A stretch of DNA of 64,000 nt from an uncultured Eggerthellaceae bacterium (GCA_910588435.1 CAJUPL010000005.1:30602-94601); one strand, 5' to 3'; positions 26,134 through 34,811 are shown, numbered from the stretch's first letter. Program-made: numbers and translations. Notes: generated by a model not told the origin, from the letters alone.

Positions 26134-26898
26134 ATGCTTTATCTCGGCATAATTTCATACATTGACCCGTACAAGGATGATGATTATGGAAATTCCAAAG
26201 ATAGCATGGTATTTATGACCCTCATTGTTGAGGCGCAGGATGCAGATGTTGCCCTGAAGAGAATGCGCAAGAAGCTCGTCGATCTCCATGATGAAGACGA
26301 GATGTATTACAGCGTGCATGAATTCTTCTTGGAAGATCTTGTAGAGCTAGACCGAATAGGCTCTGAAGCAAAAGACGTCTCATGGATGAGCCTCCATCCT
26401 TTTGGCGACTCTTTTATGCAGATGAGGTACTACAAGACGGATGATCCTGCCTTTCGTCATTACGTCATAAGAGACCTTTCGGGCTCACTGCGTAATCCTT
26501 CTGGACCTGACCCAGCTGTAGACATAGCCCCAATCCCGATTGAGGATGACGATGAGGAAGGCGAGATGGTACCGCTCTTAAGCATCGATAGGGATCGGCA
26601 TCAAACAAGGCCTCTTTACAAAGAGCTTTGCAAGCGCAAGTTCCAAAACACCCTCCCAAACTTCAAAGACTTGACCGATGGAGACCTATACGAACTCTAC
26701 GTTGTGGAGGGCTGCCTCTCGTCGGAAATTGCAGACCTATTCGAAATCAAGAAAAGCAAGGTTGACTACAGGCGCCGAAGGATCGGCGCAACCCTTGCCG
26801 ACGAAGTCGAATACGATCTCCTTAGAAGCCTAGGCGTTATAGACCCGATTCCATATAAAGACCCAAACGAAAACAGCAGATCGCAGGACGCTCAATAA
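26134..26898 (+). CDS. Unknown acidic protein with HTH-like C-terminus
   Basis: 254 residues from the ATG at 26134 (GGGAGG 6 bases upstream; the open frame upstream is not needed). The first 80 residues alternate strands and helices (MLYLGIISYIDPYKDDDYGN, then VEAQDADVALKRMRKKLVDL), resembling a small-ligand or ferredoxin-like fold. An acidic linker DDDEEGE follows. The last 70 residues (DLYELYVVEGCLSSEIADLF, then KKSKVDYRRRRIG) look like a DNA-binding helix-turn-helix with a basic recognition helix. Divergent from the HNH gene, so it may control it. No family recognised. Confidence 0.55.
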   Translation: MLYLGIISYIDPYKDDDYGNSKDSMVFMTLIVEAQDADVALKRMRKKLVDLHDEDEMYYSVHEFFLEDLVELDRIGSEAKDVSWMSLHPFGDSFMQMRYYKTDDPAFRHYVIRDLSGSLRNPSGPDPAVDIAPIPIEDDDEEGEMVPLLSIDRDRHQTRPLYKELCKRKFQNTLPNFKDLTDGDLYELYVVEGCLSSEIADLFEIKKSKVDYRRRRIGATLADEVEYDLLRSLGVIDPIPYKDPNENSRSQDAQ

Positions 26899-27081
26899 CT
26901 CAATAGATTCCCACGGAGAGAGACCTTCCAAGAACAAGGGACGCAGTCTATCGTCCAATTTCGATGTAATATCGATCTGATCCGAAGCCAGATATCCAAG
27001 ATCGCAGCTTGCTTGGATGGGATGATACGTCCCTATTGTCTCCACGCGTCCCCTGTTCGCGTAAGAGAGTTACCGGTCGCG

Positions 27082-27161
27082 AACGAAAACCGTCTTTCAT
27101 TATGACAAGCGTACGAATGACAACGAAAGAAAAATGTGAAACTCTTTCGTTAGAGTAGAAT
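27082..27161 (+). promoter_or_regulatory. Operator-like inverted repeats and promoter upstream of fic
   Basis: AACGAAAGA (27122-27130) and TCTTTCGTT (27143-27151) are perfect 9-bp arms; a weaker pair lies at 27082-27101 (AACGAAAA / TCTTTCATT). A TAGAAT -10 box follows at 27156-27161, 25 bases before the fic start. The same motif recurs three times after the gene. Confidence 0.6.
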
Positions 27162-27186
27162 AGCCGCATCGAGCAAAGGAGAGTTC

Positions 27187-28323
27187 ATGAATGACCGGGC
27201 CGGAAGATACATCATGCAGCCCACGGGCTATAAAGCATTCAAGCCGAATCCACTTCCGCCAATGCCGGATCTCAACATAGACACGAAAATGATGAGCCTT
27301 CTTTCAAGCGCAGATAGAACGCTTGGGAGATTGGACGGGGTCACGCAAACGCTTCCGAACCCGGATTTGTTCGTTTCGATGTACGTCAAAAAGGAAGCCC
27401 TTCTCAGTTCGCAGATCGAAGGGACGCAAGCATCCCTTTCTGAAGTCCTCGATGTCGAAGAGGCGCAGACCTCTGATGCTAGAGAAGTCAACAATTACGT
27501 CAGGGCGCTCAACTACGGGATGGAGCGGCTCAATGAGTTTCCTCTTAGCCTCAGGCTCATCAGAGAGATCCACGAGCAGCTTCTGTCTTCGGGGCGGGGA
27601 AGCGATAAGGTCCCCGGCGAGTTTCGGAGGACGCAAAATTGGATAGGTCCGGCAGGATGCACCCTCTCTAATGCTGTTTATGTACCTCCTTCTGTTGAAG
27701 ATATGCAGGAGGCGCTTGGAGATCTGGAGCGTTTCCTTCACGAAGAGGATGATATCCCCCCTCTGATCAAGATTGCGCTTGTGCATGCGCAATTCGAAAC
27801 GATCCATCCTTTCATTGACGGCAATGGAAGGATGGGCCGGCTGCTCATTTCCTTCTGGCTATATCAGCAGGACATATTGCATAGACCCCTGCTTTACCTG
27901 AGCTATTACTTCAAGCGAAATAGAGCAGAATATTATGATCGCCTTATGGGAGTTCGCCATGATGGCGCTTGGGAGGAGTGGATTGAATTCTTTCTGCAAG
28001 GCGTGATCGAGATTGCCGGCGAATCAACAGGGTCAGCAAAACGGATAGATGCCCTTAGAGAAAATGCCTCCAAAACCATCAGCGATTTTGGAGGTGCAGT
28101 TGCCGCCAATGCGAGCAAGGTTTTGGACCAACTATTCATAACGCCGAAGATCAATAAGAAGAGCATAGCGAAATTGCTCGGAGTAAGCGACCCTACGGCA
28201 GCTTCGTTGATAAAACACTTTGAGGAGGCCGGCATACTCGTAGACATGAGTCCAAAGAAGAAACGGAATAAGACCTACATCTTCGAGGAGTACATGGGAA
28301 TCCTAGAAGTTGGAACTGATTGA
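27187..28323 (+). CDS. Fic-domain protein with N-terminal inhibitory motif and C-terminal winged helix
   Basis: 378 residues, start after AAGGAG. Fic enzymes transfer AMP (or another nucleotide part) to a hydroxyl of a target protein. The catalytic motif HPFIDGNGRMGRLL is intact at 207-220. The inhibitory helix motif S-x-x-x-E-G is present at 74-79 (SSQIEGT), placing it in the self-inhibited class II. The C-terminal 100 residues hold a winged helix (KINKKSIAKLLGVSDPTAAS, then LIKHFEEAGIL). This DNA-binding part and the AACGAAAG inverted repeats on both sides suggest that it binds its own locus. The target protein is unknown; such genes often act as stand-alone toxin-like regulators. Confidence 0.92.
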   Translation: MNDRAGRYIMQPTGYKAFKPNPLPPMPDLNIDTKMMSLLSSADRTLGRLDGVTQTLPNPDLFVSMYVKKEALLSSQIEGTQASLSEVLDVEEAQTSDAREVNNYVRALNYGMERLNEFPLSLRLIREIHEQLLSSGRGSDKVPGEFRRTQNWIGPAGCTLSNAVYVPPSVEDMQEALGDLERFLHEEDDIPPLIKIALVHAQFETIHPFIDGNGRMGRLLISFWLYQQDILHRPLLYLSYYFKRNRAEYYDRLMGVRHDGAWEEWIEFFLQGVIEIAGESTGSAKRIDALRENASKTISDFGGAVAANASKVLDQLFITPKINKKSIAKLLGVSDPTAASLIKHFEEAGILVDMSPKKKRNKTYIFEEYMGILEVGTD

Positions 28324-28358
28324 GTCGAACCGATTCGTTCAGAGCGATTCAAAACTCA

Positions 28359-28482
28359 TAACGAAAGATTATCTGGACTTTCTTTAGTTATTGGAAGCTG
28401 GTTGAGCTCTAACGAAAGTTTTCTTTCATTACGACCGCAACTGCAGTGCCTAACGAAAGATATGTTTGGATTCTTTTCGTTA
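28359..28482. promoter_or_regulatory. Three TAACGAAAG inverted repeats after fic
   Basis: Pairs lie at 28359-28390 (TAACGAAAGA / TCTTTAGTTA), 28410-28431 (TAACGAAAG / CTTTCATTA) and 28451-28482 (TAACGAAAGA / TCTTTTCGTTA). They repeat the upstream operator motif, with spacer lengths from 4 to 12 bases. Confidence 0.55.
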
Positions 28483-28634
28483 ACGCCAGAAACTGCCAGC
28501 ATGCGACATTGGAACACATTCAATGCCGCATTCCCAAGAAGATGATGATTTGAGTGCCAATGGACTCCATTGAGGGCGGCTCAAGAAAGAGCATAATGAG
28601 ATGACTTGGCTCAATAACAGATGAAAGGCAAAAG

Positions 28635-28808
28635 ATGAGCACAGTCAAAACCCGAAGGCTCAGCCTCATGTTCTTCTACGCGCTGTGCCTTCTCCTGTAC
28701 GTCTATGGCGTGGCTTCCGCACAATGCATTCCCAGCCATATCGAGGGCGTCATCTTGCCCCTTGACTTCATGGTCGGAATCCCACTCCATCCCCGATTAC
28801 CAGGCTGA
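28635..28808 (+). CDS. Small membrane or exported peptide (57 residues), possibly truncated
   Basis: ATG at 28635 with a weak AAGG site 6 bases upstream. Begins KTRRLSLMFFYALCLLLYVY, a positively charged start followed by one hydrophobic helix, then GVASAQC, which could be a signal-peptidase or lipobox-like site, and 27 more residues. It ends at a TGA next to a REP copy, so it may be the front of a gene broken by that insertion. No family recognised. Confidence 0.4.
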   Translation: MSTVKTRRLSLMFFYALCLLLYVYGVASAQCIPSHIEGVILPLDFMVGIPLHPRLPG

Positions 28809-28815
28809 AAATCAT

Positions 28816-28849
28816 GGAACCCAATGGGGACAGGGCTATTGGGTTGTGA
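28816..28849 (+). repeat. GGAC-type REP sequence, copy 3
   Basis: AACCCAAT and ATTGGGTT arms around GGGGACAGGGCT. Nearly identical to the copy at 23836-23867. Confidence 0.8.
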
Positions 28850-28895
28850 TGACACGCCTGACGATTCCTCGACCTACCCCTGTAAGGCGCTCTAT

Positions 28896-29063
28896 CTACC
28901 TAGAGGATAGCCCACATGCGTATAGCCTGCGGATATCCTCATCCCTCTGATCCTTGCCTTTCAAAGCCACTTCCTCGGAGAAATGCTCTCCAAGGAGCCT
29001 TTGCACGATCCCTCTAGCAGCAACATCGCTCAGCCTTTTGCGCTTTCTGGGAGCTTCGATAGA
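28896..29063 (-). pseudogene. Remnant ORF beside the RAYT gene
   Basis: An open minus-strand frame enters from the left REP of the RAYT and ends at a TAG at 28896-28898. It reads SIEAPRKRKRLSDVAARGIV and ends with DEDIRRLYACGLSSR. The ending resembles the I-R-x-L-x-x-x-G-L-S-x-R segment common in transposase or resolvase C-termini, cut short. There is no start codon with a ribosome site. It is probably a decayed piece of a mobile or regulatory gene. Confidence 0.35.
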
Positions 29064-29068
29064 CCCTG

Positions 29069-29098
29069 GGTACCATTGGGACGGTTCTTTTGGTTCTT
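29069..29098 (+). repeat. Left REP flank of the RAYT transposase
   Basis: GGTACCATTGGGACGGTTCT followed by TTTGGTTCTT. Its reverse complement recurs at 29897-29923 with one mismatch over 24 bases. It carries the GGGAC head and overlaps the RAYT stop codon by two bases. Confidence 0.75.
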
Positions 29099-29849
29099 AT
29101 CTGCCCATAGCTCTACGGATGACGCTTCTCGAGATGCCGGTTTCGCGCTCTACGCGCCGCTCGGATACGCCATTCGCCATGATCTCAGCGAGCGCTAGAT
29201 CACGCGCAGGCTTTTCCAGAGACTTGAGCTCGGTCGGGTGCGAGATGGCAGCTGCTTCGCATATGCGCTTTCGCAATTCACCATCACTCATCTTGGGCTC
29301 GCTGGCCTCCAAATGCGAGATTTCGTCGTCTTTCCCGAGAAACGACTCGAAGGCATCGGAAGAGCTGAATCGATCGAGAATGAATCCAGCATCGACAACA
29401 TCAGCTCGTCCATTACCGAAATATGCGGATTCGCTCGTCATCTTCAATGCCCTTCGGCGCTGGATCCCCGCCTTCCTTGGATTGTCCAGGATATAGCGAA
29501 GGGCCGACAAGGCATATCGGTCATCTTCGATCGGCTCGCTAATGAACCTGTCCTGAAAAACGTGCCCTGAATGACCATAGACCGTGTTGTAATGCATGGC
29601 ATACGCCACAGCTATACTCCTCATGAATGGCGTAATGCCGTCTCCTTCATCGCGGACGAGCAAGTGGAAATGGTTGTCCATGAGCGCGTATGCCAGAACC
29701 TCGATGCCATTCTCCATCTTGGAGCTGGCTATCTTGTCGAGAAGGAAATCTCTATCGTGGTCATCTTCGAACAGGACCTGACGCCCAGCGCCTCGCATGA
29801 TGACATGATAGAAACCGCTTTCGCTCTTTACGCGAGCAAGTCTTGGCAT
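29097..29849 (-). mobile_element. REP-associated tyrosine transposase (RAYT, IS200/Y1 group)
   Basis: 250 residues; the start follows AGGAGGGC. Single-strand DNA HUH nuclease of the Y1 transposase fold: MPRLARVKSESGFYHVIMRG N-terminus, the HUH motif in MDNHFHLLVR (HFH at 60-62) and a candidate nucleophile Tyr119 in LRYILDNPRKAG. A C-terminal helix-turn-helix (ERRVERETGISRSVIRRA) is present, a common RAYT addition. RAYTs cut and join REP sequences and are thought to spread them; they occur as single domesticated copies rather than as IS elements. Here the gene lies between inverted REP copies with a GGGAC head, as expected for a RAYT and its own REPs. It is intact. Confidence 0.9.
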
Positions 29850-29896
29850 TGCCCTCCTGGTGATTCAGACTAGCAAGAGAAATCTCTACTGAAAGA

Positions 29897-29923
29897 GTAC
29901 CAAAAGAACCGTCCCAGTGGTAC
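29897..29923 (-). repeat. Right REP flank of the RAYT transposase
   Basis: GTACCAAAAGAACCGTCCCA followed by GTGGTAC, the inverted counterpart of 29069-29098. It lies 48 bases upstream of the RAYT start. Confidence 0.75.
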
Positions 29924-29977
29924 ATGCACTGTTTGAAACTCACAACAACATTAGAACATATTAAACGTCATGATAGG

Positions 29978-30145
29978 CTACAGGACAACGGGGCAACAGT
30001 TCGATAGACCGCTCGGCTCGTCGGAATCGGAAAAGGCGACGTCCAGAATGTGCGTGAAACATAGATGCCAAACCACCCAGTCCTTGGCGCCTCGCTCGCT
30101 GTCCATAAAGGGGCGCCATTCGATGTGACCCTTGGCAACCAGGAG
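29978..30145 (-). pseudogene. Possible gene remnant without start
   Basis: A minus-strand frame open from an in-frame stop at 30146-30148 to a TAG at 29978-29980 reads KGHIEWRPFMDSERGAKDWV, then VWHLCFTHILDVAFSDSDEP. The composition is protein-like, but it has no start with a ribosome site and is closed at both ends. The source family is not recognised. Confidence 0.25.
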
Positions 30146-30169
30146 CTAAAAGAGCCTCCGTGAAAAACG

Positions 30170-31420
30170 ATGCGGCACCTTATAGAAAGAGTTGAAAAAA
30201 TGGGCATAGACGATGATGCGATTCAGAATACCGAGATCCTTGCATCCTTCTATACGTCACCTCAGTTTATTCAGGTGGTTTCTACGAAAGCACATCCTAT
30301 TGACAACTTCACGTTCTCTTTGATGGCGGAAGACGGCTTACTAATAAGGTTGCTAACTGATTATATCTCGACGTGCAACGAGGGAAACATTGTTGCATGG
30401 CTTGCCATTCCTTTTCTTTCAATTATCGAACACGAATCCAATGTGATACTGGCAAAGAGATACAACCTCAAGCTCGAGAAACTCAGTTCCAAGATCAATG
30501 AGGTTCGCAATCACTCTAAGATCTATGACAAGGGCGGCTTCTCGTCACACTTTATTAATCGCTGGCAACCTTTCTTGAACCATATCGTCCGAATCGAACG
30601 AAATGCTCTTCATTTACCGACTGAGTACGTACTAACAAAAAGAGCTCCTGTGAGCAATACGCTGCTACTAGCATGGCAATTTGGCCTTGATGATTTCCTT
30701 GACGAGATGCTTGCCCATAGCAATAGAATGGCGTTCATGTTAGGTCAAGCATGCATGGAAGCATCGGTACCAAATTACGCTCTATCAATCATGAAACATG
30801 GCGAGAAGCGATTCCAGACGCAATCCCTTGATTTGCATATTGAGCATATTGATTTTTATTCGCAGAACAAAATCGGTTTGGATTCCGCCGCATCAAGCGA
30901 TGAGGTAGGTATCGCACTATTCCTCGACATGTTCCTCTCCATGCTCAATGCGCTTTGCTATGCATATAATCATAGATGGGTGGGTGATCTCCTATTCATG
31001 AAATACGCTCTGTTCTATCTATCGGCTTACTTGGACGCTACAAAATCACTAAACAATTATCTACACGACAGTCAAGCAAAGAATCTAGACACACTGAGAA
31101 GGTGCACTTTAAATAAAGCAAGCAGAAGGCAACTGGAATCCATGAAACCTGTTCGCAACGCTCTCGTCCATTATGATTTTTCAGCTTGGCATGGATTAAA
31201 TCTAGATACACCTAGAGATTCGTTCTCCAAAGAAGTTGCAAGGCTCACAGGAAAAACGCTAGACGAACAGATCGTGTTCCTCAAACACCTTATCAATCAG
31301 ACCGCAGCCACAATCGAGGCCAATCAAGCAGTCCGTCATACCTTCGAGAGTCTGTCAATCATAGAGAGCTCGCAACAATCAAGCATCTCTGATTTTGATC
31401 TTGCTCTCCTAATCCGCTAG
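30170..31420 (+). CDS. Unknown helical protein with HEPN-like RNase motif
   Basis: 416 residues (ATG at 30170 or 30200; both with weak ribosome sites). Almost entirely helical, no signal peptide or membrane segment, AT-rich. Near residues 326-336 it reads MKPVRNALVHYDF: R-N-x-x-x-H matches the R-x4-6-H active site of HEPN RNases, with the polar residue after Arg typical of the family. The helices before it (ASSDEVGIALFLDMFLSMLN and KYALFYLSAYLDATKSLNNY) would build the bundle. HEPN domains cut RNA in many toxin and defence systems. The rest is not recognised. It lies in the second accessory island beside the RAYT gene. Confidence 0.5.
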   Translation: MRHLIERVEKMGIDDDAIQNTEILASFYTSPQFIQVVSTKAHPIDNFTFSLMAEDGLLIRLLTDYISTCNEGNIVAWLAIPFLSIIEHESNVILAKRYNLKLEKLSSKINEVRNHSKIYDKGGFSSHFINRWQPFLNHIVRIERNALHLPTEYVLTKRAPVSNTLLLAWQFGLDDFLDEMLAHSNRMAFMLGQACMEASVPNYALSIMKHGEKRFQTQSLDLHIEHIDFYSQNKIGLDSAASSDEVGIALFLDMFLSMLNALCYAYNHRWVGDLLFMKYALFYLSAYLDATKSLNNYLHDSQAKNLDTLRRCTLNKASRRQLESMKPVRNALVHYDFSAWHGLNLDTPRDSFSKEVARLTGKTLDEQIVFLKHLINQTAATIEANQAVRHTFESLSIIESSQQSSISDFDLALLIR

Positions 31421-31742
31421 AGCGCAAAGTCCTAGCAGATTCTAGCCAAGAAACCCAGCAGCGACACATCAGAATTCTTTTGAGTCTCGATAGCGCATCC
31501 GAGCGCCTTTTCTATATATGAGGTGCTCATCAAAACTAGTAGAAATAGGCAGAATGGACCAATCCGAATATCCCACTCCTATCCCCGTCATTTGGCCTTC
31601 TGGCTCGTACTAGATATCTACGCTCTTGCTCAATTGCTAGCAAGCCTTGGCGAGTTATTCTCCTCTTGATCTACAGTAGAAACAAAAGCTTCGGTTGTAA
31701 AAAAGCTACAAGAATTGCCTTAATGGCATCGCCGCTCTTCAT
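31421..31742. other. Gap between convergent genes without recognised feature
   Basis: AT-rich; no ORF with a ribosome site, and no hairpin with a T-run. It separates the two helical accessory genes. Confidence 0.4.
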
Positions 31743-33014
31743 TCATTTACCTCCAAAAAGAACGTCATATACTTTTGTCAATTTCAGACCGGATCTCCAT
31801 TCCGTCAAATTTGCTGCCTTGAAACGCAAAGAATCCAGTTCGTCGACGATAGAATCAAGAAACACTATCTGGTTCTTTAGAAGCGGTGTTACCGTTTCGA
31901 TGACGAAACCTTCACTCCCAATCTTTCGAGCCGTTCTATATAGGGTGAATTCATCTGTGACATTCTGAACAGCATTAAATCTTGACGAGGTGCATTGAAA
32001 ATTATCTACTCCGCTCTCCTCCACTTCTGCAATAAGAGCAGTACTTGATGAGGCTGGAATAGTGTCAAACCTGTTATTAAAATACCAATCAATCCCACCG
32101 AAAACATACACATTGCACACTTCAGGAAATGCGAGAGTAAAAAATACAGCACAAGCAGTATGAAAGCCAACGAGATCGATATCGGCAAGAAGATCCATGC
32201 GGCATTCAACATCAATATAGCCGACTTGCTGAGCGTCGTAAGCTGCGTCACTCATAATAGGAAACATGGAAATTACCCACTGTTTTACGGATGAATAGAA
32301 CCCTGTCTGCTTATACTGAGTAAGAATATCATTCCCGATACATTGATCGATCAATTCATCAGAATAGGGCCGCGTTACGGAATCAGCGAATCTATTCCTG
32401 CAAGTCTCGTCAGTCAGCAACACAGGAAATGGATCTATTGCGAGGCGCATCACTGCAACTATGCCTATGGCGGTACGCAAATACTCCATAAAGTCGTTTG
32501 TTAAATCTCTTAAGGGATATTTGCCAACATACGCTGGATGATTCCTGACGCAGTAGAACGATTGGTGCCCCTGTTTATGAATCATCTTGTTCGCGTAATC
32601 AGAGCTTTTTTCAATCAAATCTAAAAAGGCCGGAAGCTCTTCCTTGAATTCGGAGAATGCGAGACCTTCGTCGATTAATCGTTTTAACAGTTTCTTCTGA
32701 ACAGGAAAATATGAGAGATCGATCCATGATTTTTTCTTTTCTTCTTTTTCTACTGTATGCGAATCCGAAAAATAAACTCCAACCGTTGAAACTTCAATTG
32801 CAGACCTCACAAGATAATATGCGGCATCAAAATACCCCATACGAAATACATCTATTGCGTTCAACAACAGCTCTACAGACTCTTGGAGAAATACATTGTA
32901 ATTATCGGAGTCGATGCGGCCAGAAAAACTCATGGCCACTTCGATAATGAAGTGCCTAAGCTCCTGAAAGCGCTCACTATCATCGACAGGCCTAAGATAA
33001 TTGGAACTTGCCAT
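31743..33014 (-). CDS. Unknown protein with helical DUF5677-like N-terminus
   Basis: 423 residues from the ATG at 33014, 24 bases after the guaA stop; the longer frame to 33047 would overlap guaA. The N-terminal half has a four-helix look (QESVELLLNAIDVFRMGYFD, then AAYYLVRSAIEVSTVGVYFS, then DYANKMIHKQGHQSF), resembling DUF5677/HEPN-like bundles, though the canonical R-x4-H is not clear. The C-terminal half mixes strands and helices (FPEVCNVYVFGGIDWYFNNR). AT-rich, atypical codon use; it is an accessory gene inserted directly behind guaA. Function unknown. Confidence 0.55.
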   Translation of the reverse strand: MASSNYLRPVDDSERFQELRHFIIEVAMSFSGRIDSDNYNVFLQESVELLLNAIDVFRMGYFDAAYYLVRSAIEVSTVGVYFSDSHTVEKEEKKKSWIDLSYFPVQKKLLKRLIDEGLAFSEFKEELPAFLDLIEKSSDYANKMIHKQGHQSFYCVRNHPAYVGKYPLRDLTNDFMEYLRTAIGIVAVMRLAIDPFPVLLTDETCRNRFADSVTRPYSDELIDQCIGNDILTQYKQTGFYSSVKQWVISMFPIMSDAAYDAQQVGYIDVECRMDLLADIDLVGFHTACAVFFTLAFPEVCNVYVFGGIDWYFNNRFDTIPASSSTALIAEVEESGVDNFQCTSSRFNAVQNVTDEFTLYRTARKIGSEGFVIETVTPLLKNQIVFLDSIVDELDSLRFKAANLTEWRSGLKLTKVYDVLFGGK

Positions 33015-33037
33015 CCTAAATCTCTGACGACTAACCC

Positions 33038-34726
33038 CTACTCCCACTCTATGGTGGCGGGGGGTTTGGAGGTGATGTCGTAGGCGACGCGGTTGATGCC
33101 GGGGACCTCGGCGACTATGCGGGAGGAGATGCGGGCGAGCACGTCATAGGGGAGTTTGGCCCAGTCGGCCGTCATGGCATCTGAGGACTCTACCGCGCGC
33201 AGGATGATCGGGCGCTGGTAGGTGCGCTCATCCCCCATCACACCCACGGAACGCACATCGGGAAGCACCGCGAAGTACTGCCAGACCGGTCGCTCGGTCT
33301 CAGGGCCGCCAGCGCTTTCGCGTGAGAGCTCAGCGCCACGTTCGCCTGTTTCCGCATACAGAGCCTCGTTGTAGGCATCCAGCTCCTCGCGCACGATAGC
33401 GTCGGCATTCTTCAGGATGTCAAGCTTCTCGGGCGTCACCTCGCCGATGATGCGGATGGCTAGCCCCGGACCCGGGAACGGCTGGCGATGCACGATGTGA
33501 TCCGGCAGGCCCAGTGCGGTGCCCAGCGCGCGAACCTCGTCCTTGAAGAAGTGATCCAGCGGCTCGATCAGGTCGAAATGCACCCCATCCGGGAACGGGA
33601 TCAAGTTGTGGTGGCTCTTGATGGTGGACGCCTTGCCGCCCGTCTTGCGCGCGCCGCTCTCGATGATATCCGGATAGATGGTTCCCTGCGCCAGGTACTT
33701 CACAGGCCGCCCGTCCTCAGCCAGATCCTCCGCAACCGCGAAGAACTCCTTCCAGAACTGCTCACCTATGATGCGCCGCTTCTGCTCCGGATCCGTTACG
33801 CCCGCCAGTAGCTCCGCGTAGCGATCCTCCGCATGCACATGCACGAAGTCCACGCTGAACTGCTTCGTGAACACCTCTTCCACTTCCTCAGGCTCATTCT
33901 TGCGAAGGAGCCCGTGGTTCACGAACACGCACGTGAGCTGCTCCCCTATCGCCTTCGCGCAAAGCGCCGCAACGACTGACGAATCAACGCCGCCCGAAAG
34001 CCCGAGGATGACGCGGCTGTCCCCCACCTGTTCGCGAATGGCAGCAACAGAATCCTCGATGATGGAATCCATCGTCCATGTGCGCTCAAGCCCACAGATC
34101 CCGAACAGGAAGTTCTCCAGCATCGCATTTCCAAATGGCGTATGGCGCACCTCCGGGTGGAACTGCGTGGCGTACAGCTGACGCTCGGCGCACTCCATGG
34201 ACGCCACCGGGCACACGTCCGTGCGCGACGTGATCACGAAGCCGTCCGGAACCTGGCTCACCGCGTCGCGGTGGCTCATCCAGACCGTTTGCTCACACGG
34301 GGTGCCTGCGAATAGCGCGCTCTCAGTAGGCATGGTCTGATCCCCCACCGCTTCGCCGCATGCACCATCCAAGCGCGAGAGCGGAGCCGGGCCGTACTCA
34401 CCCTTGTCCGTGTGAGACACCGTGCCGCCAAGCGTCTTCGCCATGATCTGCTGGCCATAGCAGAAACCGAGCACTGGTAGGCCCAGTTCGAAGACTTGAG
34501 GATCCATAGAGGGCGCATCTTCTGCGTACACGCTTGCGGGGCCGCCGGACAGGATGATGGCCGCCGGCTTCATGGCCGCGATCTCAGCTGCGGGCGTATC
34601 ACACGGGACGATCTCTGAGTAGACATTCAGGTCACGCACACGGCGCGCGATCAGCTGCCCGTACTGCGCTCCGAAATCCATGACCAAGACCGTTGGCGTT
34701 GTGAATGCGGTGACTTCGCGCTCCAT
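33038..34726 (-). CDS. guaA: GMP synthase (glutamine-hydrolysing)
   Basis: 562 residues from the ATG at 34726 (GAGGGA upstream). It converts XMP to GMP with ATP and glutamine, in purine synthesis. The N-terminal class I amidotransferase has VLVMDFGAQYGQLIARRVRD, the nucleophile Cys in LGFCYGQQI and the catalytic His-Pro-Glu in TQFHPEVRHT. The PP-loop ATP pyrophosphatase has ILGLSGGVDSSV. The C-terminal XMP dimerisation domain has RQPFPGPGLAIRIIGE and ends with ITSKPPATIEWE. There is an insertion of about 25 residues (YAETGERGAELSRESAGGPE) before WQYFAVLPDVRSVGVMGD, making it longer than the usual 510-525. A promoter box lies at 34760-34765. Confidence 0.97.
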   Translation of the reverse strand: MEREVTAFTTPTVLVMDFGAQYGQLIARRVRDLNVYSEIVPCDTPAAEIAAMKPAAIILSGGPASVYAEDAPSMDPQVFELGLPVLGFCYGQQIMAKTLGGTVSHTDKGEYGPAPLSRLDGACGEAVGDQTMPTESALFAGTPCEQTVWMSHRDAVSQVPDGFVITSRTDVCPVASMECAERQLYATQFHPEVRHTPFGNAMLENFLFGICGLERTWTMDSIIEDSVAAIREQVGDSRVILGLSGGVDSSVVAALCAKAIGEQLTCVFVNHGLLRKNEPEEVEEVFTKQFSVDFVHVHAEDRYAELLAGVTDPEQKRRIIGEQFWKEFFAVAEDLAEDGRPVKYLAQGTIYPDIIESGARKTGGKASTIKSHHNLIPFPDGVHFDLIEPLDHFFKDEVRALGTALGLPDHIVHRQPFPGPGLAIRIIGEVTPEKLDILKNADAIVREELDAYNEALYAETGERGAELSRESAGGPETERPVWQYFAVLPDVRSVGVMGDERTYQRPIILRAVESSDAMTADWAKLPYDVLARISSRIVAEVPGINRVAYDITSKPPATIEWE

Positions 34727-34759
34727 GCGTGTCCCTCTCTCGTGGGTTCTGGTGCCCTG

Positions 34760-34765
34760 ATTATA
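34760..34765 (-). promoter_or_regulatory. -10 box of guaA within a hairpin
   Basis: TATAAT on the minus strand, 33 bases before the guaA start. It sits in the loop of TGCCCTG / CAGGGCA (34753-34772). No clear -35 element and no purine riboswitch fit in the short leader. Confidence 0.5.
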
Positions 34766-34811
34766 CAGGGCATGGTGCACGAATCTCAGCTGTTGCGATG
34801 AAGGATGCGGG

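Noticed and set aside
34727..34811. Purine riboswitch before guaA
   Set aside because: Leader of about 30 bases is too short; the hairpin there encloses the -10 box.
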